From NCBI GenBank assembly GCA_923184405.1, contig OV299793.1:1462028-1526027 (forward strand): a stretch of DNA of 64,000 nucleotides, given 5' to 3'. The notes under the pieces are model-generated. The model worked only from the letters and a program-made list of their open reading frames with translations, was not told the origin of the DNA and did not search any database. The position numbers were made by a program, and so were the translations under genes. Positions 21,900 to 32,628 of this stretch are shown piece after piece (the stretch's first letter is position 1; the number at the start of each line of letters is the position of its first letter). The DNA is from Neisseria meningitidis (lineage in GTDB: Bacteria; Pseudomonadota; Gammaproteobacteria; Burkholderiales; Neisseriaceae).

Positions 21900-22405
21900 A
21901 TGATTATCCTGCACACCAACAAAGGCGACATCAAAATCGAACTCGATTTCGACAAAGCCCCCGTTACCGCCAAAACTTTGAGCAATACGTCAAAGACGCC
22001 GACGGCGTAATCTTCCACCGCGTCATCAAAAGGCTTCATGATTCAAGGCGGCGGCATGGATGAAAAAACATGAAACGGAGCAGAATCGCGACCATTTAAT
22101 CAGCGTCCAACGGCCTGCCCAACGATAAATACACCATCGCCATGGTACGCACTTCCGACCCCCCATTCCGCCAGCGCTGCAACTCTTCATCAACACCGCC
22201 GACAACGCTTTCCCTGAACTTCCGTTCTAAAGAGCTGTAACGGCAAAAACCGTCGTCCAAGACTGCGGCCATGCCGCATTCAGAAAAGTCGCTGACGGCT
22301 TTGACGTCGTCGATGCCATCGAAGCCCGCATCCACCAAACGCCACGGCTACCATGACGACGTACCGAGCGAACCTGTCGTCATCATTAAAGCCGAAGCGG
22401 TATAA
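21900..22405 (+). pseudogene. ppiB: cyclophilin-type peptidyl-prolyl isomerase, disrupted
   Basis: A cytosolic cyclophilin catalysing prolyl cis-trans isomerisation. From ATG 21900: [20 protein letters not shown], then VIFHRVI and GFMIQGGGMDE (the catalytic arginine and the Q-G-G motif), KYTIAM, FFINTADNAF in shifted frames, and ADGFDVVDAIEA near the C-terminus, ending at TAA 22403. Frame changes occur near 21975, 22027, 22060, 22170 and 22330. Length of about 168 residues is normal for PpiB. Confidence 0.85.
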
Positions 22406-22420
22406 ACTTACAATCTGAAA

Positions 22421-22447
22421 GCAGCCTGCACAAAGGCTGCTTTTTTG
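22421..22447 (+). terminator. rho-independent terminator after ppiB
   Basis: GCAGCC, an eight-base loop, GGCTGC and six T residues, 15 bp after the ppiB stop. Imperfect uptake-type motifs follow at 22449 and 22477. Confidence 0.85.
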
Positions 22448-22564
22448 TTTCAGGCGGCATAAAATCCAAGCACATATGCCGTCTGAACACCTCCCGCAAG
22501 CCTTCGGACAATGTTGCAACGAGTAAAAAACCTCCTTTCCTGAAACCGAAACGAGGGAACCATC

Positions 22565-24007
22565 ATGGCAAACATTGCACACGACATATTCAAAGCCTAC
22601 TGACATGAAAAGAGTCACACTCGGTAAACCGCTGAACGCACAAAACCGCACGAGCAGGATCCGCAAAACCATTGCCACCAAAGCCTCCGAAACGAAGACA
22701 TTACCTGCATCGCCCTCGGCCCCCAAAGTCACTTGAAAGCCCCCACCCTGCAAAGCACAAATAAAAAAAGGGTTTACAAATCAGCTAAAATCAAAGTCCT
22801 CAACGTCGGCAAGATGAACACACACATACACTACTACGAAACTATCAAGGAATGCTGCTGGCTAGCGGCGCGATGATGAAAGCAAGACACAATCTGCACG
22901 ATTACAACGGTTCACGAAATGATGCTCGGCGGCGACACGCTCGCAGGCGAAGCCATTCAAGAACTTTTAGCTATTGTTGAGAAAGACGGTTTTGCTGGCC
23001 ACCGACAAAACAAGGCAGCGTAACCGAAAAAGACATCTCCGGCGAATACCACAACAACATCATCGGCCACAGCAACCTCAAACGTCCGATGAAAATCGTG
23101 ATTAACGCGGGCAACAGTGTTAGGCGGCGTTTTGCCGAAAAACTCTACAAAGGATTTGGGCAATGAAGTAGCCAGAAATACGCTGCAAAGTGGACGGCAA
23201 TTTTCCTAATCACCACCTCCTGATCTTCCCAAACCCAAAAAACCTGCAAGATTTGATCGTTGCGCTGAAAAACAGCGATGCTGAAATCGGCTTGCTTTTG
23301 ACGGCGATGCCGACCGCTTGGGCGTGGTCACCAAAGACGGCAATATTATTTATCCCGACAGCCAAGTAATGCTGTTAGCCCAAGACATGATTCAGAACGC
23401 AAGCCTAAACTTGTCAAAATGATTTTTCCAAAGGCAAACCCACCAACCTGTAACTGACTCCTGAAGAATAAAGAACTGACGGAAACTAAAAATGTGATAA
23501 GACAAAAACCTACACAAAAGATTCATCAAATACGACACAAGAAATTAAAACCGGAGCACCAAATATCTGACTGAAACCGAAAGCACAAAACTAAAACAAA
23601 AAACGCTGGTGACACAATAGAAGAAAATCTGAGAAGAGGAAAAGCACGACTCATGGAAATCCTGTGCGCATCCAATAATCTAACCGGACCCTTAAACAAC
23701 CATGCAGTAAAGCAAGACCACGCAAGAACGCAACAGAAGTCCCCGCCCGACAGCGAAGTAAAACGCGGAACCACACTATACTGACCAACAATCCGCCAAA
23801 GCCGAAGGTGAATACTCAAACGAAATCATCACCATCGACGGTCTGCGCGTTGAATTTCCAGACGGCTTCGGTCTGATGCGTGCTTCCAATACCACGCCGA
23901 TTCAAGTGTTGCGTTTTGAGGCGAATACGCAAGAAGCCATCGAGCGGATTCAAAACCAATTCAAAGCCGTCATCGAAAGCAATCCGAATCTAACCAAACC
24001 TCTGTAA
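22565..24007 (+). pseudogene. phosphomannomutase/phosphoglucomutase, heavily degraded
   Basis: A phosphohexomutase of the AlgC/ManB type that interconverts hexose-1- and hexose-6-phosphates for lipo-oligosaccharide and nucleotide-sugar synthesis. ATG 22565 reads MANIAHDIFKAY and a TGA. Readable islands: MMLGGDTLAGEAIQELLAIV, EKDISGEYHNNIIGH, the metal-binding FDGDADRLGVVTKDGNIIYP near 23300-23360, and the phosphate-binding C-terminal IITIDGLRVEFPDGFGLMRA plus SNTTP, ending at TAA 24005. The middle (22600-22920, 23410-23810) is nearly unreadable; the phosphoserine TGSHNP block cannot be read. Length of 460 residues is normal. The manB or pgm name is uncertain. Confidence 0.85.
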
Positions 24008-24026
24008 ACACAGGAAAAATGCTCAA

Positions 24027-24779
24027 TCAAATCTTGGTAGATTGGATTTGGCTTAAAAATCTCCGCGTCCGTTCGTGTTTGGGAGTGGTCGAACAACTCT
24101 TTCAGGCTGCCCTGCTCCTACGATAACGCCACCGTCCATCACGACAACGGTCGTGGCAACCTCCAGCGCGAACTTGATTTCGTGGGTAACGACGACCATC
24201 GTCAACCTCCCGCGCCAATTCCTGCATGGCGTTCAACACGTCTTGCAGCAATTCAGGGTCGAGTGCGCAAGTGGGTTCGTCAGACAACATCAGCTCGGGC
24301 TGAATCGCCAATGCGCGGGCAATGCCGACGCGCTGCTGCTGACCGCCGGAAAGCTGGTAGGGATACAAATCCACTTTGTCGCCCAAGCCGACTTTTTCCA
24401 GCAGTTTCAGAGCCTCTTCGCGAGCTTGGGCGGCAGGCTTGCCCTGTACGGCAACAAGTCCTTCCATTACGGTTTCCAAGGCGGTTTTGTGCGGAAAGAG
24501 GTTGTATTGTTGAAACACCATGCCTGATTTGCGGCGCAGTGCCAAAATATCGTGCTTGCTTGGTTTTTAGAAAAATCGATTTTCAGCGGTCGCTCGTTGT
24601 CGAACTCGATTTGTCCGTCTTCGGGCATTTCCAACGCGTTTAGGCATCGCAGAAACGTCGTTTTGCCTGAGCCGGAAGGCCCGAGGATAACGACCACCTG
24701 CCCTTGCCCACATCAAATTGATGCCGCGCAAAATAGTGCTTTCGCCGAAGGTCTTATGGATATTGCGGATTTTAATCAT
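24027..24779 (-). pseudogene. polar amino-acid ABC transporter ATP-binding protein, disrupted
   Basis: The ATPase subunit of an importer for polar amino acids. From ATG 24779: MIKIRNIHKTFGESTILRGI, then Walker A ILGPSGSGKTTFLRCLNALE, MVFQQYNLFPHKTALETVME, the signature YQLSGGQQQRVGIARALAIQ, and Walker B ELMLSDEPTCALDPE (Ser for the usual Phe). Frame changes are near 24712, 24560 and 24200; the end FLSQIQSTKI with TGA at 24027 is readable. It is last in the three-gene operon (binding protein, permease, ATPase). Confidence 0.93.
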
Positions 24780-24788
24780 AACAACTCC

Positions 24789-25504
24789 TTATTTGGCGAC
24801 ATAACGGTCGAAACGTTTTCCAAACGTGCCTGAATCAGGAACAGAACCTTGCAAAAACACCAGTAAACCAAAGCGGCTTCGATATAGACGGGCAAAAAGT
24901 CATAAATGCGGTTTGCCGTTTCCTGCGCGACGCGGAATAATTCCGTTACCGTCACGACTGCCGCGAGCGAGGTGTTTTTAAACAAACCGATAAACTCGTT
25001 GCTCAAAGGCGGCACGGCAACGCGAAATGCCTGCGGCGCGACGATGCGGCGGAACGTCTGCATATAGGTCATACCGATGGAGAAACCTGCTTCCCATTGG
25101 CCTTTAGGTACGGACAAAATTGCCGCGCGTATGGTTTCGGAAGCGTATGCACCGACATTGAGCGAGAAGCCGATAATGGCGGCGGGAATCGGATCGATAT
25201 AGATACCGACGGAAGGCAGCCCGTAAAACACAATCACAAGCTGAACCAACAGCGGCGTACCGCGAATGACGGAAATATAAAATTCCACCAATTTCAGCAG
25301 GATTTTCCGCACGATGCCGCCGGCGGGCATAATCCGCACCAAAGCCACGGCTACCGCAATCATCATACCGATAACGAAAGAAGCTGCCGCCAAAGGCAGA
25401 GAGACCGCGAAGCTGGCTTTGACCATAGGCAAAAACGCGCTGACAATCATATCGGCGCGTGTTTCCGTCATAAACGGCAGCGAAGCAAGGAAATTATTGA
25501 ACAC
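24789..25504 (-). pseudogene. polar amino-acid ABC transporter permease, C-terminal frameshift
   Basis: An inner-membrane permease with four to five helices and the EAA-type loop QWEAGFSIGMTYMQTFRRIV. It starts with GTG 25504 (FNNFLASLPFMTETRADMIV), overlapping the stop of the binding-protein gene by 11 bp. It is open until near 24820, where a lost base changes the last residues; the expected stop is the TAA at 24789. Because of a separate lost base in the upstream gene, the two genes form one artificial open frame from 25702 to 24776. Confidence 0.92.
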
Positions 25505-26319
25505 TGATGTCTTTTCCGAAGAATTGTTCGCCCAGTTTTTCAGCGTACCGTCGGCTTTCAGCTCGTTGATTGCCGTACTGAATTTCGCCACGGCTTCGTC
25601 ATTGCCCTTGTTGACAATCAGGCCGGAACCGACTTTTTCATCGGCAGGTGCGGACCAAACGATTTTCACGCCCGCATTCGGGTTTTTCTTCAGATAGTCC
25701 AAACCGCCAATTCGTCGTTCAGGGTTGCATCGGCACGTTTTTGTTCAATCAGGGTCAGCGATTGCGCCAAACCGTCCACTGCCACCAAATCTGCGCCTGC
25801 AGCTTTGGCTTTTTCGCCGTAGTTGCTGGTCAGGGATTGTGCGGTTTTCACGCCTTTGATGTCGTCGATAGATTTGATGTTGCTGTCGTTACGGGCAACC
25901 AATACGGCACCGCTCCAGCTGTAAGGATCGGATTTGTCGAATGTCGCTTGGCGTTCGGGGCTGGTCAGACCGACTTGGTTTGCCACCACGTCGAAACGCC
26001 CCGCCTTCAAACCCGCCATCATCGAATCCCATTGCGTTTCTTTAAACTCGACTTTCACGCCCAGTTTTTCCGCCACGGCGCGGGTTACTTCCACATCGTA
26101 ACCGGTCAGTTTGCCGTCCTTGTCGTGGTAGGTAAACGGTGCGTAAGTGCCTTCCGGGCCGACGGTAACCGTGCCTTTATTGTTGATGCGCTCGATTAAA
26201 GAACCGGAAACTGCCGATTGTGCAGGCGCGGAAGATGCTCCGCTGCCGCCTTCCGAACCGCCGCAGGCCGCCAAAACCAATGCGGCAATGCCGCCGAGTA
26301 CGAATTTTTTCAACATCAT
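25494..26319 (-). pseudogene. amino-acid ABC transporter substrate-binding lipoprotein, two frameshifts
   Basis: The binding protein of the operon. ATG 26319 begins MMLKKFVLGGIAALVLAACG; LAAC is a lipobox, so it is a lipoprotein. The SBP family 3 fold shows TVTVGPEGTYAPFTYHDKDG, YDVEVTRAVAEKLGVKVEF, ETQWDSMMAGLKAGRFDVVA and YSWSGAVLVARNDSN. The frame shifts near 25710 and near 25545, where a T in a run is lost and the ending (normally FFGKDISVQ) is replaced. It belongs to the cystine/polar amino-acid group; the ligand is not certain. First gene of the operon, with an AGGAGA ribosome site. Confidence 0.93.
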
Positions 26320-26349
26320 TCTCTCCTGTAAAAAGTGTGCAAGTGCGGC

Positions 26350-26377
26350 ATTCTAAGTGAAATTGCGGCAAACACAA
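26350..26377 (-). promoter_or_regulatory. sigma-70-like promoter for the amino-acid ABC operon
   Basis: On the minus strand TTGTGT (26377-26372) and TAGAAT (26355-26350) are 16 bp apart, about 30 bp upstream of the binding-protein ATG and its AGGAGA ribosome site. This is a plausible promoter by spacing and sequence; no regulator site was identified. Confidence 0.5.
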
Positions 26378-26600
26378 AGAATACTTTTTTATATGGTTAT
26401 TCCAAATCGGAATGGAAAAGATATGCCGAAACCGCCGGAAGCGGAAATAAAGGGGGCGGGAAAGGCGACGGGCGGCACGAAACCGAAAAGCGGCATCAGG
26501 TATGCAAACGGCGGATTCACGCACGCCGTTCCGGCAAAATCCGCCTGCCGATTCGGTGCTATAATCCATCCGAAACAGATGACACCAAAAAGGAACATCT

Positions 26601-27509
26601 CACGAACACGCCCCAATCCGCCATCATTCCCGACCACGCCCAAGCAAGCATCTTTATCGAAGCCGACTTCGCCGCCAACCGCCTCAACGATATTAAAGCC
26701 GCCTGCCGCGCTTCGCTCGACGCGTTAACTGCCTTGAAAGCCCGCTTTCCGGACGATATTTTGGGTCTGACCATCGCCTTCGGCAGCAAAGCCTGGGCAA
26801 CATTCGGACATACGGACGAAGGCAGTGAAATCAAACCCTTCTCCGAAATGGGCAACGGGCTTGCGCCGTCCACGCAGCACGATATGTCCATCCACATCCA
26901 ATCCTTCCGCCAAAACGCCGCCTACGCGCTTGCCCAATCCGTTTTAGGCGCGTTCGGCGACAGCATATGCGTCGCGTCCGAAGAACACGGTTTGCGCCTG
27001 TATCAGGATCGCGGACTGGACGGTTTCGTCGACGGCACGGAAAACCCGCAGGGCGATGAAAATGTCCGCGAAGTCGCCATCATCCCCGAAGGAAAACCCG
27101 ATGCGGGCGGCAGCTATGTCCTGCTGCAAAAATACCTGCACGATTTGAAAAATGGGATGCCGTCCCCGTCGCCGAACAGGAGGCCTCGGTCGGACGCGGC
27201 AAGGAAACCGACGACGAATTCGGCCGCGATGTCCGCCTGCCCGATTCGCACCTCGGCCGCGTCAACCTGAAAGAAAACGGAGTCGGCCTGAAAATCGTCC
27301 GCCGCAGCCTGCCCTTCGGCAAAATCAGCGGCGAACACGGTTTGATGTTTACCGCATACCGCCGCACGCTGCACAATATCGAAGCGCAATTATTGAGTAT
27401 GTTCGGCTATACGGACGGCAAAACCGACCTGCTGCTCCGACACCTCTCCGCCGCCGTTTCGGGCGGATACTACTACGCGCCGTCTGTCGAACGCCTGCAA
27501 AACCTCTAA
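26601..27509 (+). pseudogene. DyP-type haem peroxidase, start codon lost and one frameshift
   Basis: A dye-decolorising peroxidase. The expected ATG (before NTPQSAIIPDHAQ) reads ACG at 26601, preceded by an AAAGGAA ribosome site. Then LGLTIAFGSKAWATFGHTDE and the family hallmark GFVDGTENPQGDENV (GxxDG) near 27020-27060. One A is lost near 27150; the second part reads RDVRLPDSHLGRVNLKENG, KIVRRSLPFGKISG and SGGYYYAPSVERLQNL to TAA 27507. Length 302 residues. Apart from these two lesions the gene is clean. Confidence 0.9.
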
Positions 27510-27517
27510 GCCGGACG

Positions 27518-27549
27518 ATGCCGTCTGAAACCATTTTTCAGACGGCATT
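27518..27549. terminator. inverted DNA uptake sequences after the DyP gene
   Basis: ATGCCGTCTGAA at 27518-27529 and its complement at 27538-27549 make a perfect stem 8 bp after the stop. Confidence 0.85.
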
Positions 27550-27558
27550 TTCCCGATT

Positions 27559-27713
27559 TATAGTAGATTAACAAATACCAATACGGCGTTGCCTCGCCTT
27601 AGTTCAAAGAGAACGATTCTCTAAGGTGCTGAAGCACCAAGTGAATCGGTTCCGTACTATTTGCATTGTCTGCGGCATCGTCGCCTAATCCTGATTTTTG
27701 CTAATCCACTATA
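27559..27713. mobile_element. Correia repeat enclosed element, full length (155 bp)
   Basis: It begins TATAGTAGATTAACAAA and ends TTGCTAATCCACTATA, the terminal inverted repeats of neisserial Correia elements, with the internal GAGAACGATTCTC inverted repeat and GGTGCTGAAGCACC. These miniature elements insert at TA and can carry promoters and IHF sites. This copy sits between the DyP gene and recB, 28 bp before the recB ATG, so it is placed to influence recB expression. It is nearly identical to the copy at 50352-50506. Confidence 0.93.
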
Positions 27714-27741
27714 CCGTCCAACCGTTTTCCGAGCAAGCACT

Positions 27742-30700
27742 ATGTCTGCACCCATCCAAGCATTCGACCCGCTAACCGTCCCCATTGCTTACACCAACCT
27801 GATTGAGGCCTCTGCTGACACCGGCAAAACCTACGGCATTGCCGCCCTGTTTACGCGCCTGATCGTATTGGAACAAAAAAACGTCGAGCGCGTATTGGTC
27901 GTTACCTTCACCAAAGCCGCCACCGCCGAGTTGAAAACACGCCTGCGCGCACGTTTGGACGATGTGTTGCAGGCTTTAGAAAGTAAAGAAATTGCCAAAC
28001 TTGGAGACGACGCGCTATCAGACGGCAACGCCGCCTACCGCGCCGAACACCACACATGCCACACCTTACTGCCCGCACTGTTAAAACAGGCTTTGCAAAA
28101 AGACGACCGGACGCGCCTGCTTGTCCGCCTCAAGGCCGCCATCTAGCAATACGACAACGCCGCCATCTATACCATACACGGCTTCCGCAAACGCACCCTG
28201 CGCAAATACGCCTTATTGTGCCAAGCAACCGTTCGCCGTCCGCAAACAGATCTGAAGCAAGCCGGCGACCGCCTGCTTATCCAAGCGCAAGAAATTTGGC
28301 GGTAACACGTCAGAAATGATCCGGTGCATGCCGCATTGCCATTTAAGCGCAAAACTGTCCCGCAAACCGTACTTGCCCAAATTTCGCGCTATCTTACAAG
28401 CCCGTACCTGAACTGCCGCCGTCCGGAAGCAGATTTGAAACAGGCACAACGCATCGGCGAAAGCTAATGGCAAAACATTTGACGCAAACTGCCCGAACTG
28501 AAAGAAAGCTTTTGACGCATCCATCCCGACTTCAACGGCAACAGTTACCGCAAAAACAGCTTTGCCGACATTTATCACGTTCTGGCACAAAAACCCGCTG
28601 CCGGACAACTGCCCTTTCTAGACAAAGTCACGCACGACGGACTCTGGAAACTTGCGTCCGACAAACTCGAAGCCGCACTTAAAAAAGGCAAAACGCCCGA
28701 TGCGACGCAATTGCCGAATTGCAGAAACCGGCAGACTCCATGCACAATTTCAACGCACTCGCAGCAGCGAAAGAACCAACAATAATCCGCCTGCAACCCG
28801 ATTTAATCGGATACCTGATACCGCAGCCTCGCCGAGATGCAAAAATCGCGCCGCGAACGCGGTTTAGACGACCTGCTGCTCGATGGCCACACCGCGCTGA
28901 CCGACAATCCGCACGCCGACACCCTAGCACGCGCCGTTACCGAAAACTGGGAAACCGCGCTGATCGACGAGTTCCAAGACCCCGACCCGCTGCAATACGA
29001 AATCTTCCAAAAGATCTGCATCGCCCAAAACCGCCCACTGTTCCTCGTCGGCGATCCTAAACAGGCGGTTACAGCTTTCGCGGAGCAGACATTACGCCTA
29101 CCTTCACGCGGCGGAAGACGCGCGGCACCGCTACACGCTCTCCAACAACTACCGCAGCCACGCCGCGCTTATCGGCAGCATAGGCGCGCTGTTCCGCCTC
29201 AAAGAACGCCCGTTCGTTTTGGAAAACATCGGCAATTCGGAAGTCGGTGCGGCGCGTGCCGAAAGCAGGCAGTACCAGAACGTCCTGCCGTGCAGGTTCG
29301 TTGACTGCACGAAAACGACAATGCAAACGCCAACGAAGACGCTTTGCGCCGCCGTGCCGCCGACTATTGCGCCGACAGAAATCGCCTATGCGCTCAACGA
29401 AGCCGCCGGATGCCGTCTGAATTTCAAAGGCTGCCCGTTGCAATCGGGCGATATTGCCGAGCTGGTACGCACGCACAGCGAGGCAGTGATGGTTTCCGCC
29501 GCCCTGAAGCAACCGCACGTCCAAAGCGTCATGCCTTCGCGCGAATCCGTTTCGCCGCGCCCGAAGCCGCCGCCCTGTCCTCACTCATCGGCTACTGGCT
29601 CGAACCGCGCCGCAACAGAACGCTGCAAACTGTACTGACAAGCGGCATATTCGGTTATGACGCGCAGCAATTGCACGACTTCAACCAAAACGAAAGCGAG
29701 ATTTTGCATTGGGCGGAATCTGCCCGAACCGCGCTCGATAACTGGAATCAATACGGCATTTTCGCCGCCATGCAGCAATTTTCCCAACACACGGCATCGA
29801 AACGCGCCTCTTAAGCCGGAACAACGGGCGCAGCCTGACCAATTATTTCCAACTGCTCGAACTGCTTGCCGCCGAAGACGCGCAAAACCGCAACCCAGCC
29901 GCGCTGCACAAATGGTTGCGCGACCAAATCAGCCTGGTAAGCAACAACAGCGGCGACAACTGCGCCATCCATGCGGAAAGCGACGAAGATTTGGTCAAAA
30001 TCGTTACCATGTACGCCTCGAAGGTTTGCAGTATCCGCTAATGTACGGCCCGTTTGAGTGGAACGCGCAAGATACCGAGCCGAACGACTGGCAAATCCGC
30101 CACCAAAGCGCAAATCAAACCGAACTGTTGGCAAGGCGTAACTGTCGGCAGACGAACAGAAACACTACGCCGCATGCCGAAATAGCCGAACACCTCGCCC
30201 GCCTTATGTCGCTCTGACGCGAGCCGAGAAACAACTCAACACCTATGCAGCGTATTACTGCAACACAGCCGACAACCCACTCGCCAACCTGATTGAAGGC
30301 TTGCCACAGACTGCACGCGATACCGTACGCAATACCGAAGCATGTGAATGAGACGGCATCGCGGCCCAAACGCAACTAACGGCAATTGGCAGACAACGCC
30401 ACTCCCAGCACGATTCCGATTTCACCGAAAATCCGCCGCAACCTACCGCCTAAAGCAGCCACGCCCGCAAACCCCCGAATTTGCCGCAAACAGCATGCCT
30501 GAACCCGAGATACCGAAATGCCCGCCGAAACGAGCCCGCCCGCCTCATGCCGCCATACCGAAACGCCCGACGGCGACGAAGAAGATGCCTGAACGTCCTT
30601 GGACGACGCCGAAACCTCGGTGCCAGCGATGAATTCCGAAACATCGGCGGACTCAGCCGGCACGAACGTTACACGATTTCCCGAAAAGCACGCAGGCAGG

Positions 30701-31382
30701 AATATGACTGCACGACGTGCCGAAAATGTCAAATTCGAACAAAAAGCCGCCTGACACGAAACACTCATGGCCGACAACCTGCAGAAATACGGCTCTGACG
30801 AAACGGGCTTACTGCCGTTCCCGACATCGCGGACGACTGCCGCAAACGTCGCCGACAGGGCGCCTACGACCTATCCGACATCTCACCCGAGAACCGCTGC
30901 CCCGAAATGGCTTGACCCTCCACACCGACGACCGCAGTCTCAAACGCCTCCGCGAATGGTTTGCCCACAACGACAACCGGCTGCCCAAAGTCTGCCGTAT
31001 CGCTGCCAAAACACACGACCTCAACACCGTCAACGACACCACAAACGCAACAAACGATATGGACGCAAGACGCCGCCAGCAACACACATCATCGACTACA
31101 GAGCGAACCACGTCGGCGCCGCCGCATACGCCTACACGCAACAGGCGAAGGACGAAGCCGCCGCACACCGCCACTATTACCCTCCGGCAACTGATTTACG
31201 CCGTTGCCGCCAAACGCTACCTCTAACTGCGCGGATAACAGCCCGCCGCCGTTTAAGTAAAGAACCTGTTTAAGCGAGAATTGGACGGCAAAAACAACAC
31301 CGTTTACCGTTGAGACATAGCTGCCGCCGAAACGCAACAGATAAAAAAACTTACCGCCCAACCACGCAACAACCGCCGTTAA
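27742..31382 (+). pseudogene. recB: exodeoxyribonuclease V beta subunit RecB, heavily disrupted
   Basis: RecB is the helicase-nuclease subunit of RecBCD, which processes DNA double-strand breaks. ATG 27742 reads MSAPIQAFDPLTVPIA; Walker A reads SADTGKTYG (Gly to Asp against the usual GTGKT). VLVVTFTKAATAELKTRLRA is helicase motif Ia. A TAG at 28144-28146 ends the first frame. Later islands: ALIDEFQDPDPLQYEIFQK (motif II region, Thr to Pro), LVGDPKQA, YTLSNNYRSHAALIGSIGAL, and LLELLAAEDAQNRNPAALHK. After 30200 the sequence is A/C-rich and only fragments of the nuclease domain remain (for example IIDYR- and TQQA-). The total of 3641 bp fits about 1200 residues. Confidence 0.92.
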
Positions 31383-31387
31383 ACCCA

Positions 31388-31767
31388 ATGAATATCAAAC
31401 ACCAAATTACCGCCGCACTCCACCACCACAGCCAGCCTTTGTCGACGCAGCCGGACCCGCAAAAACGCATATCCGCAGCCCAAACCGCGCAACATCCGGC
31501 CGTTTGGATCGATGTCCGTTCCGAACACGAATTTAGCGAACGTCATTTGCACAACGCGGTCAACATCCACGTCGACCAAATCGGCCGCCGCGTACACGAA
31601 GCCGCGCACGACAAAGAAACGCCGGTCAACCACTACTGCCACAGCGGACGGCGTGACGAAGCCGCCCAAAAGGAGCTGAAAAAAGCAGCCGTTAGACAAA
31701 TGTTGCCAATCACGGCGGTTATGAAGACCTGCTCAAAAACGGGATGAAAAGACGCAATGCCGTCTGA
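31388..31767 (+). pseudogene. rhodanese-domain sulfurtransferase (PspE-like), disrupted
   Basis: A single-domain rhodanese. ATG 31388 reads MNIKHQITAALHH; the signal-peptide core normally expected is replaced by His/Gln/Pro-rich residues. The domain is clear: AVWIDVRSEHEFSERHLHNA, VNIHVDQIG and the active-site loop YCHSGRRDEAA with the catalytic cysteine. A TAG plus frame change near 31690 precedes NHGGYEDLLKNGMK; the reading then runs into the uptake sequence and stops at its TGA (31765-31767). Normally a periplasmic thiosulfate sulfurtransferase of about 120 residues. Confidence 0.85.
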
Positions 31768-31790
31768 AAGGACAGACAATCAGACGGCAT
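31757..31790. terminator. inverted DNA uptake sequences after the rhodanese gene
   Basis: ATGCCGTCTGAA at 31757 and the complement ending at 31790 form a stem with a loop of about 11 bases. Confidence 0.8.
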
Positions 31791-31884
31791 ACGACACTCC
31801 AGCACGCGGCGCAACATCAGGCGCGGCGCGTGCTGCCCCGTCCGAAGCCTGCATAAACAAACCGAAAAGGAAAAACGAGATACG

Positions 31885-32357
31885 ATGAAACACAAACAAC
31901 CCCTGATTGCCGCATCCGCACTCTGCATTAAAACCGCTTCAGCAAATCCTGCCAGCAGACCGCAAACCCAAAACGAAACCGCTGGACCATGCAAACCCTC
32001 ACCTCAAAATACAGTTTTGACGAAACCGTCAGCCGCCTTGGAACCGCCATAGAAAGCAACGGGATGGACAATTATGCCGGCTTCGACCAACAGAACTGCC
32101 CACCGAAACAACTTAACGATGCAGACGGCAAAGTCATCGCTCTTCGGCACGCCCAAAGCCGACACGCCGCTGATGTTCATCGACACTGCCATTGCACGGC
32201 AACCGCCCCTGCGAGTACTGATACCGAACAGAAGGCAAAGTACGCGCCGCCTATCACCGATACGCGCGCCCTCATCACCCGCAGCCGAAGCGGGTTAAAC
32301 GGAATGGCAAACACTTTGGCAAACGCCGAAATTCCGATACAAAACCGTAGAGGAATA
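31885..32357 (+). pseudogene. DUF302 family protein, exported, disrupted
   Basis: ATG 31885 reads MKHKQPLIAASALCIKTASA, a signal-peptide-like start. The mature part shows TLTSKYSFDETVSRLGTAIE and, in shifted frames, VFGTPKADTPLM, AIARQPPLRVL, and ANTLANAE before TAA 32355. The pattern 'sKysFdETvsrL...aIe' followed by FGTPK-x-x-T-x-L-M is typical of DUF302 proteins, whose function is unknown. About 158 residues. Frame changes near 31985, 32075, 32145, 32215 and 32330. Confidence 0.75.
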
Positions 32358-32474
32358 AGACCGTCGCCGACACATGGCGGATGGAATAAATCAAACGCCC
32401 ATCATTCCACGAAATCGCGAAGCCATGGTAAAATTACCGTGTTATACAATGATTGCAGAAACGGACAATTCCAT

Positions 32475-32494
32475 ATTCCCGGTATAGCGGGGAT
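32475..32494. repeat. degenerate dRS3-like repeat
   Basis: ATTCCC, eight bases, then GGGGAT followed by GACGG. The neisserial dRS3 repeat is ATTCCC-N8-GGGAAT; this copy differs by one base. It lies alone between the DUF302 gene and radA. Confidence 0.55.
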
Positions 32495-32590
32495 GACGGC
32501 CGTGCGAGCAGGTTGCCACATCACAGGCAACTTTGCCGCAAATCTTATCTGTCGCCGGCATGCCTTCTTGTTTCAATCCGCCAGAAACCA

Positions 32591-32621
32591 AATGCCGTCT
32601 GAAACCTGATTTCACACGGCA
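32591..32621. terminator. inverted DNA uptake sequences, convergent terminator
   Basis: ATGCCGTCTGAA at 32591 and TTCACACGGCAT ending at 32621 (one mismatch). It lies between the DUF302 gene (+) and radA (-), which converge. Confidence 0.8.
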
Positions 32622-32628
32622 TTTCCGT

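Noticed and set aside
24075..26199. Several + strand frames over the ABC transporter operon
   Set aside because: They are antisense to strongly recognisable binding-protein, permease and ATPase genes.
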